Shown piece after piece: positions 12,716 to 22,981 of a stretch of 64,000 nucleotides of DNA. Numbering within the stretch: position 1 is the stretch's first letter; each line of letters begins with the position of its first letter. The DNA is taken from assembly GCA_028386065.3 (NCBI GenBank), contig JAKUCV010006891.1, positions 50,559-114,558 of the forward strand, given 5' to 3'. The translations under genes were made by a program, and so were the position numbers. This DNA is from Turnera subulata (lineage: Eukaryota > Streptophyta > Magnoliopsida > Malpighiales > Passifloraceae). Under the pieces are notes generated by a model, which saw only the letters and a list, made by a program, of their open reading frames with translations, was not told the origin of the DNA and did no database searches.

Positions 12716-13805
12716 TAAAAATATATAAATAGTTGTTTAAACTTATGTATGAGAACAATTACCTCTATGTGAATGTTCTCCAGTAATGGCAATAATAATA
12801 TAAATATGCATGTTTTCCCTTAGCCTTGCCATTTTTATAACCATTACGGTCATAGTAATTAGAGCGGTTTCTTTCATATCCATGTCCACATCCTCAGCCA
12901 TGACCAAAATTATAATTATACAGTCGCATTCGCTTCAGAGAATGGAGCAGAGTTAATTGGACGGGATTCATTATTCTTATTTTTAGCTCGTTATTCTATT
13001 CTGCCACAATGAGGCATGAAATTAAATTTAAATATTTCATGAATTCTTTTTCACCGCATTGCTACTGCAGGAGCACATTTGATGTATGAAAAGTGGAGAT
13101 TTTTTTTGTATATGCATCAGCGATATTTTCTCCATACAATTTCACCTAAGAGTTTATTCGAAACATAACAGAATTATATTTGTGCACAGATTTAAATTCT
13201 TACAACCTCAGATGCATTTATACATAACGAGCTTTTGGAAGAATAACCAGCATCTGGTGGTCATATCTTTCTTTTAAATTCTCTTGAAGATCTGCAGGAT
13301 CTTGGACAGTAAAATATTCAGTCTATGCTTTGTTTTCTTCTTTTATTGTGTCTTCCAGACTATTAGCATTTAAATGCATTTCAACATCTAATGCCCATGA
13401 CAAATTTCTTCTAGAAATTTCAAGGGCCTCAATTTCAATTTTGTAACATTGGCCATAATACCAATAGTGAAATAATAACGAAATAATAAAACAAATAATA
13501 AGAGTACAGGAATGATAATATAGATTACGTAATACATGTACGCTTACTCGATAGTAATTATCATCAATATGTCCGTGCTGTGCGTATACGTAGAGCAGCC
13601 TTGCTTTTGTGACTAGATCCAACGCCCTTACTCGATAAATCTTTCAACAATAATAATATAGAATACGTAATATATGTATGCTTACTCGATAAATCTTTCA
13701 GCGATATAAGTACTATACATGTATATATATAAATGATAAAACTAGTAGTGAGAAAAGTTTTAGAAATAATTACCTTAATTGGGATAGAGACTCGTGCTGA
13801 TAACG
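12716..13805 (-). pseudogene. Copia gag remnant and 5' leader
   Basis: On the minus strand the part near 12820-12920 reads as an Asn/Tyr/Gly/Arg-rich stretch typical of the gag region around a copia zinc knuckle. Upstream patches fit gag but are interrupted. The stretch next to the LTR (13780-13805) holds the primer-binding site. No intact frame remains. Confidence 0.6.
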
Positions 13806-14276
13806 TGCTATAAAATTGATGATGGAATTCATTCTTGATGGAACAATACAACCTTGATTTAGGTAATAATATAACCTTGATGTAATTAATACAACTTTAA
13901 TAGTAATATAAAAAGGAGAATAATTAAACTTGATAGGGAGATTAGGAAGAAAGGTATATGGAAATGAGAAGAGGGGAGTTTATGGTAGGATATCCAAAGT
14001 GTAAAGGTGAATGGATGAAGGGGGTATTTATAGGTAAAAATGGAAGGATAAAAACAAATGGGTATGATTAATTTAATAAGATAAAATCAAAAGGATATTA
14101 GGTAAAGGAAGGTGGTATTAAGATTAGGACAAATAGAATAATGGAGGAAAAATGGCCAAAAAGATGAAACCAAATAGATGTTAGATATTTGGGTAAAATA
14201 TTTACCGGGGATAAATTTGAGTACGGTAAAATTGAGTTTTACTGGATGATAACAATGATATTCACCATAATTTATT
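13806..14276 (-). repeat. 5' LTR of the copia element, outer end truncated
   Basis: Matches the 8400-8879 LTR over nearly its whole length. It lacks the last ~8 bases (TTTACAACA on the plus strand) and passes straight into the flanking repeat through a TTTTCTTCC junction. Confidence 0.85.
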
Positions 14277-14462
14277 TTCTTCCAAGTCATGTCGTTGGTG
14301 AAACCGTGAACCCAGACACTCTGTTTTCTTTTTTGTTCTTTTTGTGTTAAAAAAGTAGGATCTAACAATTGGTTACAATTCCATTTCCTTCCTCCTTGCT
14401 ATGTGTGTGGTCTCAATCAAAAGGACCTAATTAAACCATTTAGGTTTAGGTAAAATCGAATC
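14275..14462 (+). repeat. Right copy of ~187-bp direct repeat flanking the copia element
   Basis: Same sequence and orientation as 8214-8399, ending AAAATCGAATC, then unique DNA. It is far too long for a copia target duplication, which is 5 bp. Confidence 0.85.
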
Positions 14463-14588
14463 AACGTTATAAGTCAATATAATAAAAAGTTTTTGTTTTG
14501 GGGTACATGCTAGATACTCATATTCTGCTGCAATATATTCCAAAGAGGAAATATAAAATCTCTGCCACCTTTTTTTATCATCAAAACA

Positions 14589-17500
14589 TCAACTTTCATT
14601 CAAGAAAGGAGGGACACTCCCTCTTATGATGTTACAAAAGTCTCTGGGAGGCATCTGCATACCCAGATCATAAGGTTGCAATGTAACAACATGTTTAGCA
14701 AGACAATCAGCAGCACTATTTGCTGTTCTGAATACATGTTGAAAGATAAAAGAGGTAAATTTAGTCAAAAGAGAGGCGATAATAGAGACAAGAGATGCAA
14801 TCTGCCATGGGATGGCGCCTCCATGCTGCTCACTAACTGCACTGATCAGTGTTAGGGAATCAGATTCAAGGATAATGTACTGACACTTCTTGAAGAAGGC
14901 ACGCTCAAGGGCAATACGCATGCTCCAAGCTTCAGCTACAAGAGATGAGCTGCACTGTTGTTTTTTCATGAGGAAATCCACAACATTCCCATGATGGTCT
15001 CGTATCACAACACCCAGCCCTGCTGCTTCGTAATCCTTCGTCCAAGCGGCATCACAATTGATCTTATACCATCCACTGTCAGGTGCGCACCAGCTCCTGT
15101 GAGTTGATGACATGTTCATAGAGCTCTCCCTAGTGGGTGACTGTCGCTGCCCAAGCAGTTGATATGACAGTCGTTGTGCTCTTACAGCTACTTTTAGATG
15201 GCAGATGGGTTCTCTGCCAAATGCAGCTTGATTGCAATTTTTCCAAATTTCCCAGCTTGTGTTCGCAGCTAAGGCTAGTGCCAAGGGGTTGTCCTTCTTC
15301 CATCTGGTCACAATATCATTCCACCTGGATCTAAATCCACCAAAACCCTCCAAAAGAGGTCTGAATCCGAGCGGTGAGGAGAGCCAAGTAGCTCTGGCAT
15401 GTTGGCAAAAGAAAATGACATGCTCAAAGGTTTCCCTTTCCTCAGTACAAATAGCACATTCATCATTTCTACTAATGCGCCTACGGAGTATGTTTTCACC
15501 AGTTGGCAAAGAGGTGTTCAAAGCTCTCCATATGAAATTATAACCTTAGGGATCATGTGCAAATTCTATAAAGATTTCCACTGGACCTATTCCGCACAGG
15601 AAGAGGGAGCACCAAGAGCATCACTAGTTAACCTTTCTTCGCACAGTAGGCCATATGCTCCTTTGACGGTGTAGGTACCAAGTCTATTCCAATGCCATAC
15701 CATAGTATCAGGAATCGATGGTGAAGGTAGATGAATCTTGAGTATTTCGTTGACCTCTTTCCGGAGGAAGAGTCTTCGTAGTAATGGTTCATTCCACCTG
15801 TTGCCTCCATCCTGCCAAAGATCTTTTACAAACAGTAAATCACAATCATCTGGCTTTGGAGAGCTGACACGGAAGTTTGGGAGATCAGGGATCCATCCAT
15901 CTTCCCAAATTCTCGTGGTTTTCCCATTATTAATATGCCATCTCACGCCTTTTGATAAGAGAGGTATAGTACCCCATATGCTTCTCCAACACCAAGAGGG
16001 TGTGCCACCGAGAGTAGCCTGCAGAAATTGGCGGTCAGGAAAATAGATGCCCTTAATAACTTTTGCCCACAGAGCATTTGGGTTGCTATATAATCTCCTT
16101 CTTGTTTCCCGAGCATTGCCATGTTGAAAAGCTTGAGATCTTTGAAACCTATCCCCCCGAGTCTTTTAGGAAAAGTGAGCTTTTCCAAATTTATCCAATG
16201 AACCACTCCATCTTCTTTATTGTGAGCCCACCAGAATCTTCTTATCTTCTTGCCCATCCCTTTGAAGAAACCCTCCGGCATCATGAAAACAGACATTATA
16301 TAGCCCGGGATGGAGTTGAGGACCGCCTTTATAAGGGTTTCCCGTCCAGCTTGGGTGAGGTAGCGTTGTTTCCAACTGGAAGTTTTCTGGTCAATCCTCT
16401 TTAAGAGGTACCCTACAGCATCCAACTTTGACTGACCCCAAGCAGTGCGGAGGCCTAGATAGGTCTCTTGTCTATCCGCCACCCGCATCTCCAATATTGT
16501 CGCCACATCGAGACGTGTTGACTTTGGGGTGTTTTTGCTGAACACAACACAAGATTTTTCAAAATTAATGGTCTGACCCAAATCAAGGGAGTAGGCGTGA
16601 AGTATATTCATGAGAGTAGCCGCTTCAGTTTGAGTCGCCTTGGCGAATATGAGAATGTCATCCGCGAAAGCTATATGGGAGATGGTGGGGCAATGAGGCT
16701 TAATCTTGTAACCCGTAATACTTCCATTTCCAAGAGCTTTGGTAAGCATAGTAGAGAGGACCTCAGAGACAAGAAGGAAGAGGTAAGGAGATAAGGGATC
16801 CCCTTGCCTCAATCCTCGGCTGGGGCGAAACTCCTTGGTACGGGATCCATTAATTAGCACACTGTATTTGACGGATGTTACACATTCCATGATCCACTGT
16901 ACCCAATGATTGTCAAAGCCCCATCCATGGAGGACAAAACGTAGGAATTGCCAATCAACTTTGTCGTAGGCTTTGTGAATGTCAACTTTAATGGCCATGT
17001 TGAACATGGTTTTGGATCGTTGACATCTTAGGCCATGATAAGCTTCATGTGCTATCCATATGTTATCTTAAATAGATCTCCCAGGGACAAAATCATTTTG
17101 TTCCTCCGATATCAGCCCTCCCAAGATAGGTTTCAACCTATTAGCAAGTATTTTGGCGATGATTTTGTAGATAAAATTGCAAAGAGCAATTGGCCGGTAT
17201 TGAGTGAGAGATGTTGGTCTAACAGTTTTTGGAATCAGGGTAATCTCAGTTTGATTGAAATTTTTGAGAAGGAAGCCTCTAGAGAAGAAGGATTTAACCG
17301 CGGCCACAACATCCCCTCCAGTTTCATCCCAACAATTTTGGTAGAAAATACCCGAGAAACCATCAGGTCCCGGGGCCTTCATGCCGCCCAGTTCAAAATT
17401 CGCCCTTTTTATTTCATCGACAGTTACCTCTCGTGTAAGAGAGGCATTCATATCAGGAGATACTCTCTGTTCAAGAGCATTTTCCACCAAAACCGGGATG

Positions 17501-18728
17501 GTAAAGTCAGGATTTTCACAGAAAAGGGAAGAGTAGAAGTCTCGAATGTGTATTTTAAGATCGCGTTCATCCTTCAGCCATCTTCCCTCCTCGTTTTGCA
17601 GGCTGAGAATCTGATTTGTTTGTCTCCTCTGGATAGTAGATAAGTGAAAGAATTTGGTATTCCTATCACATCTCGTAACCATTTGATGCGAGACCTTTGG
17701 AGCCAATAGAGTTCTTCTTTTTTCCATAAAGTATCCAGCCTTGATGTTAACACATATTCCTCTTCCTTGGACTCAGTAGTGTAAGGTGCCGCAGACAGGA
17801 TCTCCAGCTGTTGTATTAGGCTTTCAATCTCCAAGGATGTCATCTGAAGATGGTTTCATTTCCATCTGGAAAGAGCCCTGCGGGTTGCACCAAGCTTACA
17901 TTTAACTTTGTACATCCGTGACCCCACAAAAGAGTTGTTCCAGGCTGAGGTGATAATGCTCCTATAGTCTTGTTCTTCGAACCAGAGGGCTTCAAATTTG
18001 AAAATTTTTTTCGCGCGTTTGGAGCACACATCCAATTTCACCACTAAGGGACGGTGATCAGAACCAAGCAAAGCTTCGTGGAAAACTTGAGCTCGGTCAA
18101 AAAGAAATCTCCATTCCGGGTTAGCAACAACACGATCTAGTCTTTCTCTAATGTTTGCATCCCCGCACCTTTTATTGGTCCATGTGTAGTTTTGGCCGTT
18201 AAACCCCAAGTCCATCATATTGCAGGTACATAAAAAGTCCTGCATGTGTTTGCATTGAGACCAAGAGACATTTCGTCCCCCTTGCTTATCATCGTCACTT
18301 TCAATCACATTAAAATCTCACAAACAAATCCAGGGATGATCACCCGGGCTTTGTAGGGCCTTCAACTGATCCAGAAAGACAGGTCTGCCTCTACGCGAGG
18401 GATCCCCATACACAAAGGTGGCGTGCCAGACATCATCACTAGTACCACCTAGAATTTCCACATCAAAATAATGTGCAGTTTTTTTAATAACCTGAATAAT
18501 ACAGTCTCCTCTCCACCACAAGGCCAATCCCCCCGATAGGCCCTGCGGTTCCACATAATCAGCATCCATGAATCCTAATCTCCTTCGTAAATCCTCCAGG
18601 TAGTTGCCCCCCTGCTTGGTTTCAGATAGAAAAACTACCTCTGGGAGATAAATCCTGTTGAGCCTCTTCAGGGCTTGAACTGTCGCAGCTCGCCCGAGAC
18701 CACGGCAATTCCAAGCGATTAGACTCAT
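14589..18728 (-). pseudogene. LINE ORF2: endonuclease, reverse transcriptase, zf-RVT, RNase H
   Basis: One long coding region broken by several stops and shifts. Endonuclease: MSLIAWNCRGLGRAATVQAL at the start (18728 leftward), a stop near 18318, then the C-terminal half with the catalytic GSDHRPL (18308-17856). RT: MKAPGPDGFSGIFYQ and LIPKTVRPTSLTQYRPIALC (17727-17068), then KVDIHKAYDKVDW, SRGLRQGDPLSPYLFLL and the catalytic HIAFADDILIF (17007-15943). A segment with GKTTRIWEDGW follows (15946-15587), then the zinc-binding zf-RVT with CAICTEERETFEHVIFFC. An RNase H domain (INCDAAW, AEAWSMRIALE, LESDSL, FRTANSAADCLAK) ends the protein (15521-14589). Plant L1 lineages with such an added RNase H are known. 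Each break is a one- or two-base lesion, so the copy is inactive but fairly young. Confidence 0.88.
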
Positions 18729-19588
18729 ATAAGCGCTTGTGGCTGTTGGCCAGCCACCACCGCCGTAGATTGTTCTTCATCAAGCAGGTCATCAGAGAGG
18801 GGGATAGTAAGGATATCATCAGTGGGAAGAGAGGACTTAGAAACCCTTTCAAGGGGGGGAGGGGTTCCTGAGCTACCAAGTGCCCGAGTCCGGGCCTGTT
18901 TCTTCTGGGAGAGTCTTGGAGAGGAGCGGACTAGAGTAACTTCAAGTCCTGGTGTTTCCGTGATAGGAATAGTAGAGCCAGAGAGGTCAGGGGTGTTTTG
19001 GAGAGTGGGGTGAATAGTAACAGCTAATACAGGGGAGGGAGTTGTAATTTGGGGAGAGGAAACGGTTGAGGGGTGTGGTTTGGGTGATGAGGGTTGGGTC
19101 ACAGAGGCTTCATATGGGGCTTTGAGATGGGGTAAAGGTTTGTATGGTGGGCTGATAGGTTTGAAGAAACCATAAGGACTAGAGTCCAGACTAGGTTTAT
19201 CAGTATGGGTTGGGACCTTGCTAGTTGTATTTTTCTTGGACTTCTTGTTGGCATTCGGCCCAGTTAGGGCCTTTCTTTTCTTGGAGGTATTAATTTTGAA
19301 TTGGGTTTGAGAGGGGTTGGGCTGGGTAAGGGAACTCTGGCCTGCATAGAAAATGTAAGGAGGGGCATCAGTGGTCGAATCTTGTAGGCATTCATGGTTT
19401 CCAGAAGTCAGAAGAATTGGCCACAACGACATAAAGTGAGGGTCCAAGAACCGTAGGCTTCCGGTGAGAAGAGCAAGATCGATGGAAGGGATTGGGAAAT
19501 TAAGGGTGTTAAGAATTGGTTTTGTTTGGTAGTAACACATGTAAGGCAAAAAATGGATTGAACCAAAGTGAAAGTCACAAGGAGCCAT
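18725..19588 (-). CDS. LINE ORF1 (proline/serine-rich C-terminal part)
   Basis: A 287-codon open frame upstream of ORF2. It is rich in Pro, Ser, Thr and Lys, with a basic patch (KKRKALTGPNANKKSKK), as in the C-terminal linker of plant LINE ORF1 RNA-binding proteins. No DUF4283 domain or zinc knuckle is visible, so the N-terminal functional part is missing or frameshifted into the region above 19588. Its stop codon overlaps the ORF2 start as ATGA at 18725-18728, an arrangement that fits translation of ORF2 by termination-reinitiation. It probably makes no functional protein. Confidence 0.55.
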   Translation of the reverse strand: MAPCDFHFGSIHFLPYMCYYQTKPILNTLNFPIPSIDLALLTGSLRFLDPHFMSLWPILLTSGNHECLQDSTTDAPPYIFYAGQSSLTQPNPSQTQFKINTSKKRKALTGPNANKKSKKNTTSKVPTHTDKPSLDSSPYGFFKPISPPYKPLPHLKAPYEASVTQPSSPKPHPSTVSSPQITTPSPVLAVTIHPTLQNTPDLSGSTIPITETPGLEVTLVRSSPRLSQKKQARTRALGSSGTPPPLERVSKSSLPTDDILTIPLSDDLLDEEQSTAVVAGQQPQALI

Positions 19589-19923
19589 TTAACACCACCA
19601 ACTCCGGCAAAGTCAAGCCTTACTTCCGGCACAGAGTCGCCGCCTGTAGACAAAGACCACCCATCCCCTTCTCCGGTGAACCCCTCAACAGGCAAGCAGC
19701 AAGTATAAGTCCTAGGAACGGTGACCCTTGGTCAACTCACGCGAGTCGCCCCCGCAGCACCACACACTGCAGCCTTGAAAAGTGGAAAAGTGGTGGGCTG
19801 CAGCATTGCAAAGTGGAACCAATGGTGAACGGTCGACGGACTTGGAGAAGATAAATATGAAACTGACTTTTTAGATCTGGTTGAAGAAGAAGACCAAACT
19901 TCCTTATTTACAAAATTGCCACC

Positions 19924-20958
19924 AGTTAGTTTTGAAAACATCATTTTGTTATTTCCAAAATTTTGGTTTCAAAAACCATAAACAATCCTTGCCTGAGAGT
20001 ATAGGTTGAATCCCATTTAAGAAAACAGAGATGGCAAGCAGTGGAGTTAGATTAGAACTTCCTGTATCACCTCGGAATCGTTTGTAAACAATTTGCTTAA
20101 TCCAACCCGAAAGATCAAAACTATGGCACAAAATACTGTGCTAATAAGGATGCTCGTCGTGGTGACCATAATCACTAGGAATTTTGCTAACTTAGGATGA
20201 CCTGCCCCTAGCTTACTAACTCGTACGCTGCAATTGCATCCATTTGATTCAATATTAGTATGGTATTATTCAAGGCAGAGAGGAGAGGGAGGAAAAAAAA
20301 AACAAACAAATAGAGAGATTTGAAAGTAAAATGATCATGAACACCAACCTGGTAGCTACGCTAAAAAAACCATATTTCATTATCACCCTTGCGTTAGAAA
20401 TAAGTATATACAGAAAAGGTGCAAGTGGATAATTGTGTGAAATAGGATCGAGAAATGGCATTAGTATATATACCAAATGGAAATGGAATCTAGCGAAAGT
20501 GTTGGGTCAGAAAGGATTCCTGATATAAGTACCAGTCCCTGAGAGTGCCATATCTCTAAACTACACAGGAAAACACAGTCAAGGTCTTAAATGGAACGAA
20601 AATATGGGTCCATCCATCGAGTAACTTAAAACACAATTGAAACTTCATATTCATAATAGAATTTTGGATTTTCACACCATAGCATCACAGCAGAGGCGAG
20701 GGTGAGCTTGAGAAAAGGCCAAATCCCAGTGAAAGCTTTGGTGGATAAGCCAGTCCAGGTTTGCTTACAAGATAGGCTTAGAACAGTGTTGTTATCCGGT
20801 TATCATCTTCTTAAAATGTTGGCGATGGTCAGCCGTGGAATCCGTTGGTCAGCCCGGAACTAAGAGAAAAGGGTGGTCCCGGACGGTAGTCCCGTCATCA
20901 AACTGTGAAGAAGGTAACCCGATACCTCTTTATGGATCTGTTAACATTTTAATTCCCC
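19924..20958. other. Unassigned DNA between the LINE and the viral arm
   Basis: No coding region, RNA gene or repeat is recognised. The last ~270 bases before 20959 could be viral leader, since in caulimovirids a long non-coding leader precedes the first large ORF. I could not find the canonical TGGTATCAGAGC primer-binding site here, so the left border of the viral insertion is undefined. Confidence 0.35.
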
Positions 20959-22981
20959 ATGTCTAGATTACTAAAAAGCTTTTCCAGAGGATCTACCTCT
21001 TCGGCTTCTTCCAAAATAATATGAACTTAGATTCAACAATCATAAATCAGCAAGAAGTAAGAATAAGTGATATAGAAAATCAATTACATAACTGGAATAT
21101 CCCTAAAATAGCAAAAGCTGAAGTATATAAGGTAGGAATCTTTGATAGACCGCATGAATATTTAATAGAAACAACTGAGCAGACGTTACCAGTAAGTCCG
21201 CAAACTGAGCATGTCGAGTTATTAAGCTCATCAAATATCAATAGGCATAACCAAAAATATAGATTTCTGCATATATGATTAGTGCAAGTTGCTATTAAAC
21301 CATTGCATAGATTAGGACTAGACTCTCCAATATTATTATGCTTAAGAGATGCAAGATTCACAAATTTCTCCGACTCTTTAATTGCTGTATGCGAAAGTAA
21401 TTTAGCAAATGGCCCGGTATATTTTAACTCATACCCAAATTAATCAATAGACTTATTTGATGAAAATATTTTAAAGGTTTTAACCCTCAACATTAATATC
21501 CCCTCAACAATGATAGAAAATTCAAAAATTGCAGTAATAATTTATAGAGTCTACTACAAATTAATGAGCTCAAGTATCAGTCCTAAAGCCATTAATCAAT
21601 CACCAAAAGGTACCGCTACCTTAATAGAAGCAAATTATGAACACATGAATATTCAAACACCTAGGATGTTGGAGTGGGATCAGGTTAGCTTTCCTGAAAA
21701 CTGGAGTTTACCAGGAATTAATCCAGTTAAGGCCTTACCTCCTAGAACAAGACCTTTTGACATAATAGAAACATGGAAAGGTGCAAATTAGATTTCAGTC
21801 CAGAAGATTTGATAACTATAAGATAGATACGCCAACTCTTTCAAGAAAGTCAACAAGTAGTATACCAACCCACCTTAGAGGAGTAGATTTTCAAAGGACA
21901 ATACCAAGACCGTTTTATCAAACTTCAGAAACTAGTCAACCCCATTCATTACCAACAGAGCAGAATTCGTCACCCCCACTCTGACCAACAGCTAGTGATA
22001 TGCATCCTCCAGGAACTACCTCTTATGATGACCAATTAAATGTCCTTGAGTCAGAGTTTGTACTAGATATTCCATTATTAGGAAAGAAATTTTTAGATCC
22101 CTTTTATGAACAAGACAGGAAAGACTTTGCATCACAATTTACCTCTCACGACCGCCAGAAGATTAAAGAACAATATTACGAGGATTTAATTAACGTAGGA
22201 GACAATATTGGGTTTTTTCCTTGGTGGCAAGTTAACAAGAAAAAATGGGAAACAAAACAGGAAATTCATGAAACCTTTAGGTTAGCTCAATCATGGCAAA
22301 CGACAAACTCGAGGGAAACGATAGTATCCACTCACCCCCCATTAGAAGAGATAAAAATCCAATGGAAAAATTCAGAAGTTATAGCAAGTCCATTTAAAAA
22401 ACCAACAGAAGATCAAAATTTCACTGCATTAAGGAATCGAAATAATTACACTAACCAAATGCTTCTTACTATATCTAAACAATTAGAAATTATAGAGACA
22501 AATCAGCAGACAGAAGTAAAAGACTCTAAGCTAGAAGGAACTTCCCAATTGTTATACCGGTCACTAGAAAAACCAATAATTACTCCTCCAGAACAACCCA
22601 AGATAAAATTACGTAGTCAATCACAAGAAAATGAAGAGTTAATCGACATTATCACTAAAAAACTTAAGGTTTTAGACATAAAGGCGCCGAAAAAGCAAAT
22701 ATCTGTATTAACAGAAGGAGATTATTCAGAACCCGATATTGATGACTTAATGAAGCAATTTGATGAAAAAATGACCATTAACAAAATAAGAGGTAAAGGA
22801 AAAATCCAACATGAAAAGCAAGAAAAATTCAACAAACTTAAGATACCTCACTATTATACCAAACCATCATTACCCGACATAGCTTTTGAAGAAAGAGGAT
22901 ATCGTTTTCAAGGTCAATATGATGGGAAAAGCATCTATGAGTGGAATATAGATGGAGCATCAGAATATGCAATTATGTCTA
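20959..22981 (+). pseudogene. Endogenous pararetrovirus ORF1, 5' part: movement protein and start of coat protein (right-reading arm)
   Basis: First part of a Caulimoviridae polyprotein. A start at 20959 opens MSRLLKSFSRGSTSS and stops after 21 codons at a frame break; the frame resumes from 21021. The movement-protein core lies at about 21100-21560, recognisable by HNQKYRFLHI, VQVAIKPLHRLGLDSPILLC and IAVIIYRVYYKL. Movement proteins of this family form tubules through plasmodesmata. From 22000 a 337-codon frame gives the linker and N-terminal part of the coat-protein region. Several in-frame stops show the copy is dead. The frame is cut at 22981 by an LTR element with target duplication GTCTA. 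The layout looks most like florendoviruses or petuviruses, but the genus is a guess. Confidence 0.82.

Larger units (their letters stand above)
8400..14276 (-). mobile_element. Degenerate Ty1/copia LTR retrotransposon
   Basis: The element reads right to left. LTRs are 8400-8879 (3' LTR) and 13806-14276 (5' LTR, its outermost few bases missing). Next to the 5' LTR the minus strand reads CGTTATCAGCACGAG, the usual place and style of a copia primer-binding site. Next to the 3' LTR lies AAGGGAGAG, a polypurine tract. Internal order is gag, GAG-pre-integrase, integrase, RT, RNase H, as in Ty1/copia. All frames are broken. The LTRs differ at about 7 percent of positions by hand count, so the insertion is not recent. 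Confidence 0.88.
14570..19916 (-). mobile_element. L1-type LINE with C-terminal RNase H
   Basis: Non-LTR retrotransposon reading right to left, with ORF1 then ORF2 (endonuclease, RT, zf-RVT, RNase H). It ends at a short A-tail, seen as seven T at 14570-14576. The plus-strand heptamer TGCCACC occurs both just outside the tail (14563-14569) and at 19917-19923, a weak candidate target duplication that would set the 5' end near 19916. That 5' end is uncertain; the region 19590-19916 has no recognised domain. Confidence 0.8.

Noticed and set aside
20700..20958. Viral tRNA-Met primer-binding site upstream of ORF1
   Set aside because: I looked for TGGTATCAGAGC or a close variant and did not find one, so no origin of reverse transcription is annotated.
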